Assembly: GCA_032209605.1 (NCBI GenBank)
Contig: JASFXZ010000033.1
Location: 774,001-838,000, forward strand
DNA length: 64,000 nucleotides
Reading direction: 5' to 3'
Origin: Mactromeris polynyma
Lineage: Eukaryota; Mollusca; Bivalvia; Venerida; Mactridae
Shown here: piece by piece, positions 13,745 to 24,000 of the stretch
Layout of the letters: each line of letters opens with the position of its first letter
Numbering within the stretch: the stretch's first letter is position 1
Translations under genes and position numbers: made by a program
The notes under the pieces: model-generated
Told to the model about the DNA's origin: nothing
Database searches by the model: none
The model's input: the letters and a program-made list of their open reading frames with translations, nothing else

Positions 13745-15440
13745 TATAGTAGCTGCTGAAGAGAATAAAATATACCATCATTATAGAATAAATCAAGGTT
13801 GCAAACATCTGTCGAACAGTTATTATTTACGATGAATAAGCGGAAGAGAATAGAAGACTATTATAAGATTATAAAATACGTCATGGTAAGCACAGATGCG
13901 TTAAACTACGTCTCACAACTGAACAGTAAATGCCGTAAATGTACCAAAACCTTTTGGCAGACGAAAGCGATCGATTGTCTGTCAGAGCTTGTAGAAGTGA
14001 ATATTGTCTAAACTACAAAAACAACCATCGCTAATTAAATACCATGTAGCACATATTTATGTAATGAATATAACGTCTCCGTGCAATGGAACGCTTCAAT
14101 GGAAGTTTTCTGAATACAAATAACATCATTTGCTAAACAATGCTTATCGTACGTAAAACGTTCATAGTTTGCTATTATTTTGTAGGGTGTATTGTATTAT
14201 ATTATAGTATATTAATTAACCACATGTTTATATGTGATGATAATAGACTCAAAGCATAGGACAATTTTCATGTTTAACATGTTTTAAACTATAGATGGAA
14301 TTTTAAATCGACTTAGTGTGTTTTAGCGCAATATATGATATATTTTTGTGTGACACTATAATAAACAAATAAAGTGTACTGATATGCAAACACAATGTGT
14401 TTTTAATCATATTATACTTGTGTTCGTTGTATATTGAATAGGCATACTAGTCTTAAGTAACAATGAATTGAACTATGTTTTTATTATATTGTATACGTAT
14501 ATTCAGGTATGTAAGTTGTTGACAATAACGAGACTTCAATAAAGAATGGATATACACATACATCACCATTTTCAATGACACGGTCTATTGTAGAAAGTGG
14601 TGCTAAACATTTTTCTTTTCTTTAAAATAAATGCAACTTCAGTGCGCACATAATTATAGTCCAGTATATATAAAAAAATAATCAGCATATTTACTCAAAA
14701 AAGGAGTTTTGAAGAAGACGTGAAAGTAATAAGAACATTCATATTTGTATACACCTTTGTATCAGTAAATTCCACGCATTTTTGTCGAACTTGCTCAATC
14801 CTAACACAGGCTCTGGAACGGGCATAACTTAACATCTTTTGTAAAAAAAAAACAATAACAACAACATCCATTAATTCTTCAATAATCTGCAGTCTTGTTG
14901 TTTTGTCGTGTAGGTACATTCCTATGATTGTAATGTAGTATGTCAGTGTATTTTCATCGTCGAAATTCGTCTGTTAATTTGTAATGTTTCATGAGGCAGT
15001 TTCGTATTGAAATAAATATTGGACATATAAACGGTCAGTTGAAGGTGATACATAATGTTGTTTGAAACTACATCTGAATTCTTATAACATCTCTACTTAG
15101 CACGTGTGCTTACAGCAAAGCTCGAAATATTGTTCAAATGTCTAACACATGCTGTTGGACCGTTCAAATTGTTGATATCACCACGGAATTAAATACACAT
15201 GTCTATTTCAATAACAAGTATTAGAGATATCATATATTCTAGCTAGCACGTAGTCGAACAGATATCAAATATTCAAGTTTTTTATTTCTGAAACATCTAT
15301 TTAATACCAAACTGCACGTAACATTTAAACTAATAAGATTTCATTACAATTCTGTTAAAAATATGCAGCGTACATTGGAAGAGTACACAATTTAGACATT
15401 GTTTTAAACTAAGTGCGAATATTATTTTTGTATATTTCAG
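13745..15440. other. AT-rich upstream region of the GPCR gene
   Basis: No coding exon recognised. It should contain the promoter and a non-coding first exon of the GPCR, because a good splice acceptor (polypyrimidine-poor but ending TATATTTCAG) lies at 15440. No TATA or initiator pair can be assigned with confidence in DNA this AT-rich. Confidence 0.4.
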
Positions 15441-15496
15441 ACTTGACCCCGATAAGCAGTTGATGGAACTCAGGAAGTCGACCATATTGTTACAAA

Positions 15497-16498
15497 ATGG
15501 AGAACAACACCACTATCGGTGTGGCAGACGATATATCACGTGATCAACTGACTGTGATACAAACATTTACAATAATAACAATTATTCTTGGAACGATCGG
15601 CAACACATTGACGATAATCGCCATAGTGAATGGCAAACTTCACCATCAAGCCTCGTTCCTGTTTATACTGAATTTAAGTGCGAGTAACCTTATACACTGT
15701 GCGTTCTTTCTGCCCCTGTTGACCTTGCAATCTTTTCACGACATTTGGTCATACAACCAGGCTGCTTGTGTCGCTTATTCGTTTGGATTTTTCTCTGTGC
15801 TTGGTGCCGAGCTATGGGGATACACGTGCATTACGTTGAATCGATACATCTGTGTGGTGCAGCATCAGAACTATGGGAGATTTTATGGCGGGAAAATGTT
15901 CACTTCCGCTAAATTAATATTTTCATGGGCGTTCTATCCAATCGCATTTTTGCTCCCTCTGACGAAATTATGGGGACATTTCGAGTATGTGCCAAAGAAG
16001 CTTATATGTTATCCCTTTGCTGGGTATAACTGCCGCGGATTTTGTTTGTTCATATATGTGACAGCCATTATCAGCACTGTTCCAGTAATTATCTTCTGCT
16101 ATATGGCGATAATTCATAAATACATAAAAACTCAACGCAAAGTTGGACTAAGTCGAGAGAAAACGACTTGTAAATCTAGTAAACCCGGCGACATGAACAT
16201 CTCCAAAACAGACAGTGAGAAAAAGCGCGCCATGTCGGAGGTAAAAATGGCCTTCACCATCCTGGCAGTGATCTCTGTCTTCGGCAGTTGTCGTCTGCCT
16301 TTTATGGTTTTGTATTTGTACGATCCTTCAATGTCTAAAGTGAATCCAATGCTTCATACTGTCTTGATATACATAGGATCGTGTTCTAATTGGATAAATC
16401 CAATAATTTACTCATTTACTAATAAAACAATATTTCGTTCTATGAAGAAAACGTTTTCGTCATGGAAGAAAACATTTCATGTACAGCCTGATAATTAA
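15497..16498 (+). CDS. Orphan class A GPCR (moody/Tre1/melatonin-receptor-like)
   Basis: A 333-residue seven-transmembrane receptor in one coding exon. TM1 is about residues 20-44 with GN at 35-36, and TM2 about 54-77. Cys91 and Cys171 can form the extracellular disulphide. TM3 ends in NRY at 115-117, the DRY variant typical of melatonin and moody/Tre1-type receptors. TM4 has Trp144, TM5 Pro196 and TM7 the NPIIY motif at 301-305. N-terminal NNTT gives overlapping N-glycosylation sequons, and a basic short C-tail follows. Two normally conserved positions are changed: TM2 has Asn64 in LSASN where Asp is usual, and TM6 reads CRLP (265-268) instead of CWxP. The ATG at 15497 is preceded by a splice acceptor at 15440, implying a spliced 5' UTR. 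Ligand unknown; plasma-membrane location inferred from the family. Confidence 0.88.
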   Translation: MENNTTIGVADDISRDQLTVIQTFTIITIILGTIGNTLTIIAIVNGKLHHQASFLFILNLSASNLIHCAFFLPLLTLQSFHDIWSYNQAACVAYSFGFFSVLGAELWGYTCITLNRYICVVQHQNYGRFYGGKMFTSAKLIFSWAFYPIAFLLPLTKLWGHFEYVPKKLICYPFAGYNCRGFCLFIYVTAIISTVPVIIFCYMAIIHKYIKTQRKVGLSREKTTCKSSKPGDMNISKTDSEKKRAMSEVKMAFTILAVISVFGSCRLPFMVLYLYDPSMSKVNPMLHTVLIYIGSCSNWINPIIYSFTNKTIFRSMKKTFSSWKKTFHVQPDN

Positions 16499-16623
16499 AT
16501 TTGATTTGTTTAAATGTTGTTGTTTTTTAATTCAGTGGTGATAGATCCATGGCAGTGTAGAAGCATACAGCCAATTTGCCATAGCTAGGATTATCTGACC
16601 CAACAATATCGTTCTATTATCTA
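16499..16623. other. GPCR 3' flank
   Basis: T-rich stretch after the GPCR stop, leading straight into a 50-bp array. I see no canonical AATAAA before the array, so the poly(A) site may lie beyond it or use a variant signal. Confidence 0.4.
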
Positions 16624-17775
16624 GTGCGCTGGGAACCAACGTATCTGCCCCTACCTTAATGTTTTATCATCAAGTATGCTGGGAACCAACTTATCTGCCC
16701 CTACCTTAATGTTTTATCATCTAGTGCGCTGGGAACCAACTTATCTGCCCCTACCTTATTGTTTTATCATCTAGTGCGCTGGGAACCAACTTATCTGCCC
16801 CTACCTTAATGTTTTATCATCAAGTATGCTGGGAACCAACTTATCTGCCCTACCTTATTGTTTTATCATCAAGTATGCTGGGAACCAACTTATCTGCCCC
16901 TACCTTAATGTTTTATCATCTAGTGCGCTGGGAATCAACTTATCTGCCCCTACCTTAATGTTTTATCATCTAGTGCGCTGGGAATCAACTTATCTGCCCC
17001 TACCTTAATGTTTTATCATCTAGTGCGCTGGGAATCAACTTATCTGCCCCTACCTTATTGTTTTATCATCTAGTGTGCTGGGAACCAACTTATCTGCCCC
17101 TACCTTAATGTTTTATCATCAAGTATGCTGGGAACCAACTTATCTGCCCCTACCTTATTGTTTTATCATCTAGTGCGCTGGGAACCAACTTATCTGCCCT
17201 ACCTTAATGTTTTATCATCTAGTGCGCTGGGAATCAACTTATCTGCCCCTACCTTATTGTTTTATCATCTAGTGTGCTGGGAACCAACTTATCTGCCCTA
17301 CCTTAATGTTTTATCATCTAGTGCGCTGGGAATCAACTTATCTGCCCCTACCTTATTGTTTTATCATCTAGTGTGCTGGGAACCAACTTATCTGCCCCTA
17401 CCTTATTGTTTTATCATCTAGTGTGCTGGGAATCAACTTATCTGCCCCTACCTTATTGTTTTATCATCTAGTGTGCTGGGAACCAACTTATCTGCCCTAC
17501 CTTAATGTTTTATCATCTAGTGCGCTGGGAATCAACTTATCTGCCCCTACCTTATTGTTTTATCATCTAGTGTGCTGGGAACCAACTTATCTGCCCCTAC
17601 CTTAATGTTTTATCATCTAGTGCGCTGGGAATCAACTTATCTGCCCTACCTTATTGTTTTATCATCAAGTATGCTGGGAACCAACTTATCTGCCCCTACC
17701 TTAATATTTTATCATCAAGTATGCTGGGAACCAACTTATCTGCCCCTACCTTATTGTTTTATCATCAAGTATGCA
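16624..17775. repeat. 50-bp minisatellite, about 23 copies
   Basis: Unit CGCTGGGAACCAACTTATCT plus GCCCCTACCTTAATGTTTTATCATCTAGTG in 50-bp register. Variants include CATCTAGTG[C/T]G against CATCAAGTAT, GAACC/GAATC, TTAATG/TTATTG and a one-base C deletion. It begins about 130 bp after the GPCR stop codon, so it may lie in that gene's 3' UTR. Confidence 0.96.
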
Positions 17776-18700
17776 GAGAACCAGACTAACAATTTATGTT
17801 ACTATTATGATTATTGACGTCATAGAGAAGACACTATACTGATTTTGGAGACTAAAAGACTCACATCAAGGCCTATAAGGTCAGAACCTGTGTATTTACT
17901 GCATTGTTGATTATGTGTGCAGGTAATAAAGTTGCAAAACTAAACTTCAAGATTAAAGGTACATAGTTATTTTTTTGACAAAATATCTTTGGTGATACAT
18001 GTGAGAAAATTGTTGGCAATTGCCTTCATACAGATATACTCTACAACACTGTTTTGTTATTTCTTACATGTTTACCAATACCATAAAGTCAAGTGTCCGA
18101 TACTAGTATCTCTATCCTGACCTACGCACCAAGTTAGCGACAGCATTGCAAATACCTGTATTGTACTCGTGTTTTGCAGTTCCATGAAACTTTAAAGAAA
18201 AGTTACAATGCAATGTTTCAGAGTATGTCAATGTGAAGGCAATGACATGCCATTTTCTCAGAACAATTACTTAGCATATTGTGATAGAAAATCAGACTAT
18301 CCACATTTAAAGGCAATCAGACTATCTACCTTTAAAGACAAATCAGACAATCTACCTTTAAAGACAATCAGACTTAGTTCAGGAACCAATTAAAAACTCA
18401 GACACTGCACATTTTGACTAAGAACACAGACATTTTGTCTGACTGCTAACAACAGTACTTTTATGCTTCATCCACATAGTATGCTGGGAGTAAACTGTAT
18501 TGTATGAAAAACAACACTATATATGGACAGATAAAATAATTTACTGATAAAACACTGACAATATTTCATTGTTTATATAGTTCAAAAACACGAACCTAAT
18601 TCTCTTGACCTTTATAAACCTAATTCCACAGTTGACTGAATTGTTATTTGCCCTCTGCTTTCTATGTGTTGACGTATACTATCAATGACATTGGTTAGTA
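17776..18700. other. Spacer with a dispersed-repeat arm and a short 24-bp repeat
   Basis: About 17990-18130 is a reverse-orientation relative of the inverted-repeat element at 44431-44687; shared words include ACTCTACAACA and, on the opposite strand, TAGGTCAGGATAGA. At 18283-18375 a unit of about 24 bp (AATCAGACTATCTACCTTTAAAG type) recurs four times. No gene seen. Confidence 0.5.
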
Positions 18701-18878
18701 CAGTAAAAACTCACTTAAAGACCACTTCAATAATAAGACCATCTCAAAATTAAGACCACAATTTTCAAGTTCATTTTCACTGCTTTGTTCTTTATTCAAC
18801 CTCAATATTAAAACTACCCCAATATTATGACCAGTTTTCAACTTTCCCAAGGGTGGTCTGATTATTGAGGTAGTACTG
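18701..18878. mobile_element. 178-bp MITE, CAGTAAAACCTC-end family
   Basis: Left end CAGTAAAAACTCACTTAAAG and right end GATTATTGAGGTAGTACTG are inverted relatives. TA precedes the left end. The interior repeats AATAAGACCA/TTAAGACCA words, the same vocabulary as the copies at 12236, 19615 and 53865. It has no coding capacity. Confidence 0.7.
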
Positions 18879-19614
18879 TTTTTTATGAAAATGATATCAA
18901 CAAAATTGGCTTGCCGCGGACATTGACATATTCATGCATTAAGGTCAGGACCAGATCCGATCTGGTTAATGTTTATAAGCTACACATTTGTACATAAGAC
19001 CTGAGAAAAAATGCACTCCATTCTGAAACATATATATCAGAAATGTATCAGGAATCTTACTGTTTCGCTTGATTACTGTATGAATGATGATACATAAGAA
19101 TGAGTGTATACAAAGTGATGGACAAAGTACCCATCACACTATCAAGTTTCTGTGTCAGTACCCATCACACTATCAAGTTTCTGTGTCAGAAAATATCTTA
19201 ATTATAAGCAAAGGTGAATCTATATCACTCACTACTTGTATGATGCTTGCGCACACTAAATATGGAAACAAGACCCAATCATTGGTGAACCATAACATCA
19301 ATCAAACATATGTGTAGGTATCAAACAGGTTTTAATGTTAGCCAATGTAAGAAGTAACATTGGAGAGTATCTCAGCTTCATACCTGACCATCTGTTGCCA
19401 TTTTGCCAATACAAATTTTGTATATATATTCAAAGTATCTGTTTTCAAGAGAAAAGCTCTATTTTCATCCAGTCAATTAAAATACCATTAGCGATCAATC
19501 ATGAAAAACAACACTTATACCTGTCTCTGTTCATCACAAGAATTACTCATTAAATGTTCTGAAGCAAAACATATCCACTTGAACAACGATGTACCTTTGG
19601 CAGTAGATGACGAT
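18879..19614. other. Spacer with a 31-bp direct duplication
   Basis: The phrase AGTACCCATCACACTATCAA plus GTTTCTGTGTC occurs twice in tandem near 19128-19188. Otherwise nothing recognisable. Confidence 0.5.
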
Positions 19615-19763
19615 CAGAGAAACCTCAACAATAAGACCACCACTGACTCTGAAGAAAATAGGTCTTAGTTGTGAGGTGGTTTGATTATCAAGGTAAGATC
19701 AAAAAACGGTTTACAAATGAGGTGGTCTTAATTTTGAGGTGGTCTTAAAGTGAGGTTTGACTG
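19615..19763. mobile_element. 149-bp MITE, CAGTAAAACCTC-end family
   Basis: The left end CAGAGAAACCTCAACAATAA and the right end TTAAAGTGAGGTTTGACTG are inverted relatives. TA follows the right end. The interior has two GAGGTGGTCTTA words. Confidence 0.72.
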
Positions 19764-19899
19764 TAAATACATCATCACCAATACAGCGTTGTCTCAACAC
19801 AGTCAATGCACCAAATGCTTTCCTATCATTATACATATATACAATCCTTACTAAAAGAAAGTTAAATAGACTAGACGCACGGTTACTAAACTGAATTAG

Positions 19900-20005
19900 A
19901 AGACCAGTCTCAGAATGCAGCATTCACATTGGTCAATTTTAAAACTCAGCTCAGAACCAACCAATCAGAAGCTTGTATTTTGGAACTGGTCTCGAAACTC
20001 GGTTT
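19900..20005. mobile_element. CCAAT-bearing MITE, copy 1
   Basis: About 105 bp with ends GACCAGTCTCAGAATGCAGC and, inverted, AACTGGTCTCGAAACTC. The interior carries ATTGGTCAATTTTAAAACTC and ACCAACCAATCAGAAGC. Four relatives are at 55555-55660, 55862-55985, 58015-58135 and 59065-59140. Confidence 0.65.
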
Positions 20006-20097
20006 TATAACCACAGACTATTTTCCCCAGATGAAGATTAAATTATCTAATGTCCACTATCAGAATGAAAATCCCATTCCACAGATTGTCCCCAAGT

Positions 20098-20365
20098 CCT
20101 GCTATGTTACGATGGTCAAGCTATTACAGCCAGGGTAGTCCTATGTTACGATGGTCAAGCTATTACAGCCAGGGTAGTCCTATGTTACGATGGTCAAGCT
20201 ATTACAGCCAGGGTTACGATGGTCAAGCTATTACAGCCAGGGTAGTCCTATGTTACGATGGTCAAGCTATTACAGCCAGGGTAGTCCTATGTTACGATGG
20301 TCAAGCTATTACAGCCAGGGTAGTCCTATGTTACGATGGTCAAGCTATTACAGCCAGGGTTACAG
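20098..20365. repeat. 39-bp tandem repeat, about 7 copies
   Basis: Unit CTATGTTACGATGGTCAAGC plus TATTACAGCCAGGGTAGTC, at 20102, 20141, 20180 and onward, with one shortened copy near 20214. It lies downstream of RAD51AP1, reading against that gene. No coding role. Confidence 0.95.
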
Positions 20366-20546
20366 GTTAAGCAATTATGATTCATTTTGAAAACGTTTCA
20401 ACACTGGTTCTGAGGCAATATACATGTAGCAGAAACACAATATATAATTTCAAACACCATCTTAACAGAAAATATAGTGTTTGTCTTACCATAAAACAAA
20501 AATATTAGTAAATACTCCCAATACTCATATTTTTCGAAATAAAAAC

Positions 20547-20914
20547 ACTAGGCTCACTTATGAATCTAAAGGTTCAATAGAAACATTTTGCTCAGTCACG
20601 AGTCTTTAGGTTCAACAGAAACACTTTGCTCAGTCAAGAGTCTTTAGGTTCAACAGAAACACTTTGCTCAGTTACGAGTCTTTAGATTCAACAGAAACAC
20701 TTTGCTCAGTCAAGAGTCTTTAGGTTCAACAGAAACACTTTGCTCAGTAACGAGTCTTTAGGTTCAACAGAAACACTTTGCTCAGTCAAGAGTCTTTAGG
20801 TTCAACAGAAACACTTTGCTCAGTCAAGAGTCTTTAGGTTCAACAGAAACACTTTGCTCAGTAACGAGTCTTTAAGATCAATAAAATAACTTTCCTCAGG
20901 TTTGGGTCTTTAGG
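20547..20914. repeat. 38-bp minisatellite that begins inside the RAD51AP1 stop region
   Basis: Unit GTCTTTAGGTTCAACAGAAA plus CACTTTGCTCAGTCAAGA. Register continues rightward through a diverged unit (GTCTTTAAGATCAATAAAAT...) and then into GTCTTTAGGTTCGGA, which is the antisense of the last RAD51AP1 codons. The last coding codons and the stop are therefore the oldest, most diverged unit. Confidence 0.92.
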
Positions 20915-21083
20915 TTCGGATGTAAAGGTTTTAACTTCATATTTCTAGATAAACCTATTCGAAGTCCTGAGTTTGGTGATTTTATATTCACTCCACCTAA
21001 AGGTGACATGTTCACACTACCACTGGGAGTAGGGCGTACTTTATTGTTGGATACAGTGGGAGACTTTCCTTCACTGGCAGCAC
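20896..21083 (-). CDS. RAD51AP1: RAD51AP1 last coding exon with the RAD51-binding C-terminus
   Basis: Encodes about 62 residues, ending KPLHPNLKTQT and TGA at 20898-20896. The segment SPNSGLRIGLSR plus MKLKPLHPN aligns with the RAD51-interaction motif of vertebrate RAD51AP1 (SPNQSLRLGLSR, then KPLHPN). The acceptor is CCATTCCAG on the minus strand. The final codons form the edge of the 38-bp array that continues into the 3' UTR. Confidence 0.93.
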
Positions 21084-24000
21084 CTGGAATGGAACATTAT
21101 TTTTCAGTTTAATCCAATATTTAATCTTGTACCGAATTTAAGCATTTCAGTACTTTTCTGAACGACTTTCTTGAGTCTGATTCCTCAGGAACACCAGTAC
21201 AAATGTAATGGCATTTTATGAGGAGCTTTGATGAAGAAAAGAGAGCTTTTCTATTATATGACAATGAGATTAGTTGTTGGATCAACTCAAGTTCAAAATT
21301 TTGTATTAAAACAGACATAACCGTTCTACAGTAGCTGATTGTAAACCAAAATGGTCACACAAACCAACTAACAGACCAACCTAGACGGAAGGAAGAATCT
21401 CAATCATCCTAGTTCCTTGACGGGGGCACACAATACAAATACAAACCTGGTGGTTTCCAGTTTGGTGGTTTCCTAGCAACAAGACTGGTTGTAGGTGTTC
21501 TACATGTGGCAGTGACTGGTGATGATTTAAGACTGGTTGTAGGTGTTCTACATGTGGCAGTGACTGGTGATGATTTGTTTATACTACTTGTCTTGGTTCC
21601 CGCAGATTGTTTTAGTTTTGGGGCTGGCCCCTTTGCAGATGTCTTTGTACCAGCTAGAAAAATAGAAAATACATCACTTAAGTTAACAGTACAAAAGAGC
21701 TTTCAAACTGTACAAATGTAATAGTTTTATGTGACCTAGGGTATAAAATGTAATAGTTTTATGTGACCTAGGGTATAAAATGTAATAGTTTTATAAAATG
21801 TAATAGTTTTATGTGACCTAGGGTATAAAATGTAATAGTTTTATGTGACCTAGGGTATAAAATGTAATAGTTTTATGTGACCTAGGGTATAAAATGTAAT
21901 AGTTTTATGTGACCTAGGGTATAAAATGTAATAGTTTTATGTGACCTAGGGTATAAAATGTAATAGTTTTATGTGACCTAGGGTATAAAATGTAATAGTT
22001 TTATGTGACCTAGGGTATAAAATGTAATAGTTTTATGTGACCTAGGGTATAAAATGTAATAGTTTTATGTGACCTAGGGTATAAAATGTAATAGTTTTAT
22101 GTGACCTAGGGTATAAAATGTAAGTTTTATGTGACCTAGGGTATAAAATGTAATAGTTTTATGTGACCTAGGGTATAAAATGTAATAGTTTTATGTGACC
22201 TAGGGTATAAAATGTAATAGTTTTATGTGACCTAGGGTATAAAATGTAATAGTTTTATGTGACCTAGGGTATAAATACATTGTACAATACACAGCAAAGT
22301 CAATCAAAAGTTACTGTATTAACACTACACACTACCATTCTTGCCACAAAATATTTTTTCTTCAAGCCAAGTTAACTCAATAACAAAAAATATATTGAAA
22401 AGGGAAGATGATCTATCAATCATTTACATGTACTTACCATTTTAGACTACATTAAAAGAATCTATGTTTGATGTCGACCAATCCAAGTTTGTAAATTTGG
22501 GTAAGTAGGTAGGTGTATTTTAAACAAGAGATGTTTGTAAAACATTATGCCCCCTTGTGACCCAAAATCAATAGGGTACCTCTGCTACCCGAGATGAATG
22601 TGTTGACCAAGTTTGAAGATGATAGGTCAAGGGGTTCTTGAGTTATTGATCGGAAACAAAAAGGTAATGGACGGACCGACATACAGACATGTGCAAACCA
22701 ATTTGCCCTCTCTTCTCCGAAGGGGGCATAATAAATCTTCCTGGAAGTAATTGTGTTAGTTCATTTCTCTAGATCAAGAGGAAAAGTCAATTTCTACCAG
22801 AGGCCAATAAAATTGTCTGGGATGGCAGCATTGTAGGCAAGTAGTTAGGAAGACATGGAACAAATCCTTTTTTTATTTTGGCCTTGCAAATTCAAATTAC
22901 TGTGTTTATGAGGCGTACATTTTTCCTCATGCACATTTATGGTATTGCGGTCGACCCAGTATGTTCCCCGCAAGCTGAAGGGGGACATTTATCTGCCAGT
23001 AGAGCAGTACACTGGGGTAGGTCACACAGACATCTGCCAGTAGAGCAGTACACCGGGGTAGGTCACACAGACACTTGCCAGTAGAGCAGTACACCGGGGT
23101 AGGTCACACAGACATCTGCCAGTAGAGCAGTATACCGGGGTAGGTCACACAGACATCTGCCAGTAGAGCAGTACACCGGGGTAGGTCACACAGACATCTG
23201 CCAGTAGAGCAGTACACCGGGGTAGGTCACACAGACATCTGCCAGTAGAGCAGTATACCTTGGTAGGTCACACAGACATCTGCCAGTAGAGCAGTACACC
23301 GGGGTAGGTCACACAGACATCTGCCAGTAGAGCAGTATACCGGAGTAGGTCACACAGACATCTGCCAGTAGAGCAGTACACCGGATTAGGTCACACAGAC
23401 ATCTGCCAGTAGAGCAGTAAACCGGGGTAGGTCACACAGACATCTACCAGTAGAGCAGTAAACCGGGGTAGGTCACACAGACATCTACCAGTAGAGCAGT
23501 AAACCGGGGTAGGTCACACAGACATCTGCCAGTAGAGCAGTAAACCGGGGTAGGTCACACAGACATCTGCCAGTAGAGCAGTATACCTGGGTAGGTCACA
23601 CAGACTTCTGCCAGTAGAGCAGTAAACCGGGGTAGGTCACACAGACATCTGCCAGTAGAGCAGTATACTGGGGTAGGTCACACAGACATCTGCCAGTAGA
23701 GCAGTTTACCGGGGTAGGTCACACAGACATCTGCCAGTAGAGCAGTATACCGGGGTAGGTCACACAGACATCTGCCGGTAGAGCAGTATACCGGGGTAGG
23801 TCACACAGACATCTGCCAGTAGAGCAGTATACCTGGGTAGGTCACAGAGACATCTGCCAGTAGAGCAGTATACCGGGGTAGGTCACAGAGACAATTTTGC
23901 ACAGTGTCTATGAGACTCATTGTACAATTATCATTTTCCTGGCATCTAACCAGTACTTTCCTGGTTATATACCAGTAATATGTTAGGTGGAAAATACTGA

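Noticed and set aside
13799..14011. Small frame with KCRKCTKTFW
   Set aside because: No ATG at the proposed start, no recognised domain, no splice context. Could be a decayed exon but unsupported.
14695..14919. 74-residue minus-strand frame upstream of the GPCR
   Set aside because: No homology recognised and AT-rich shadow composition.
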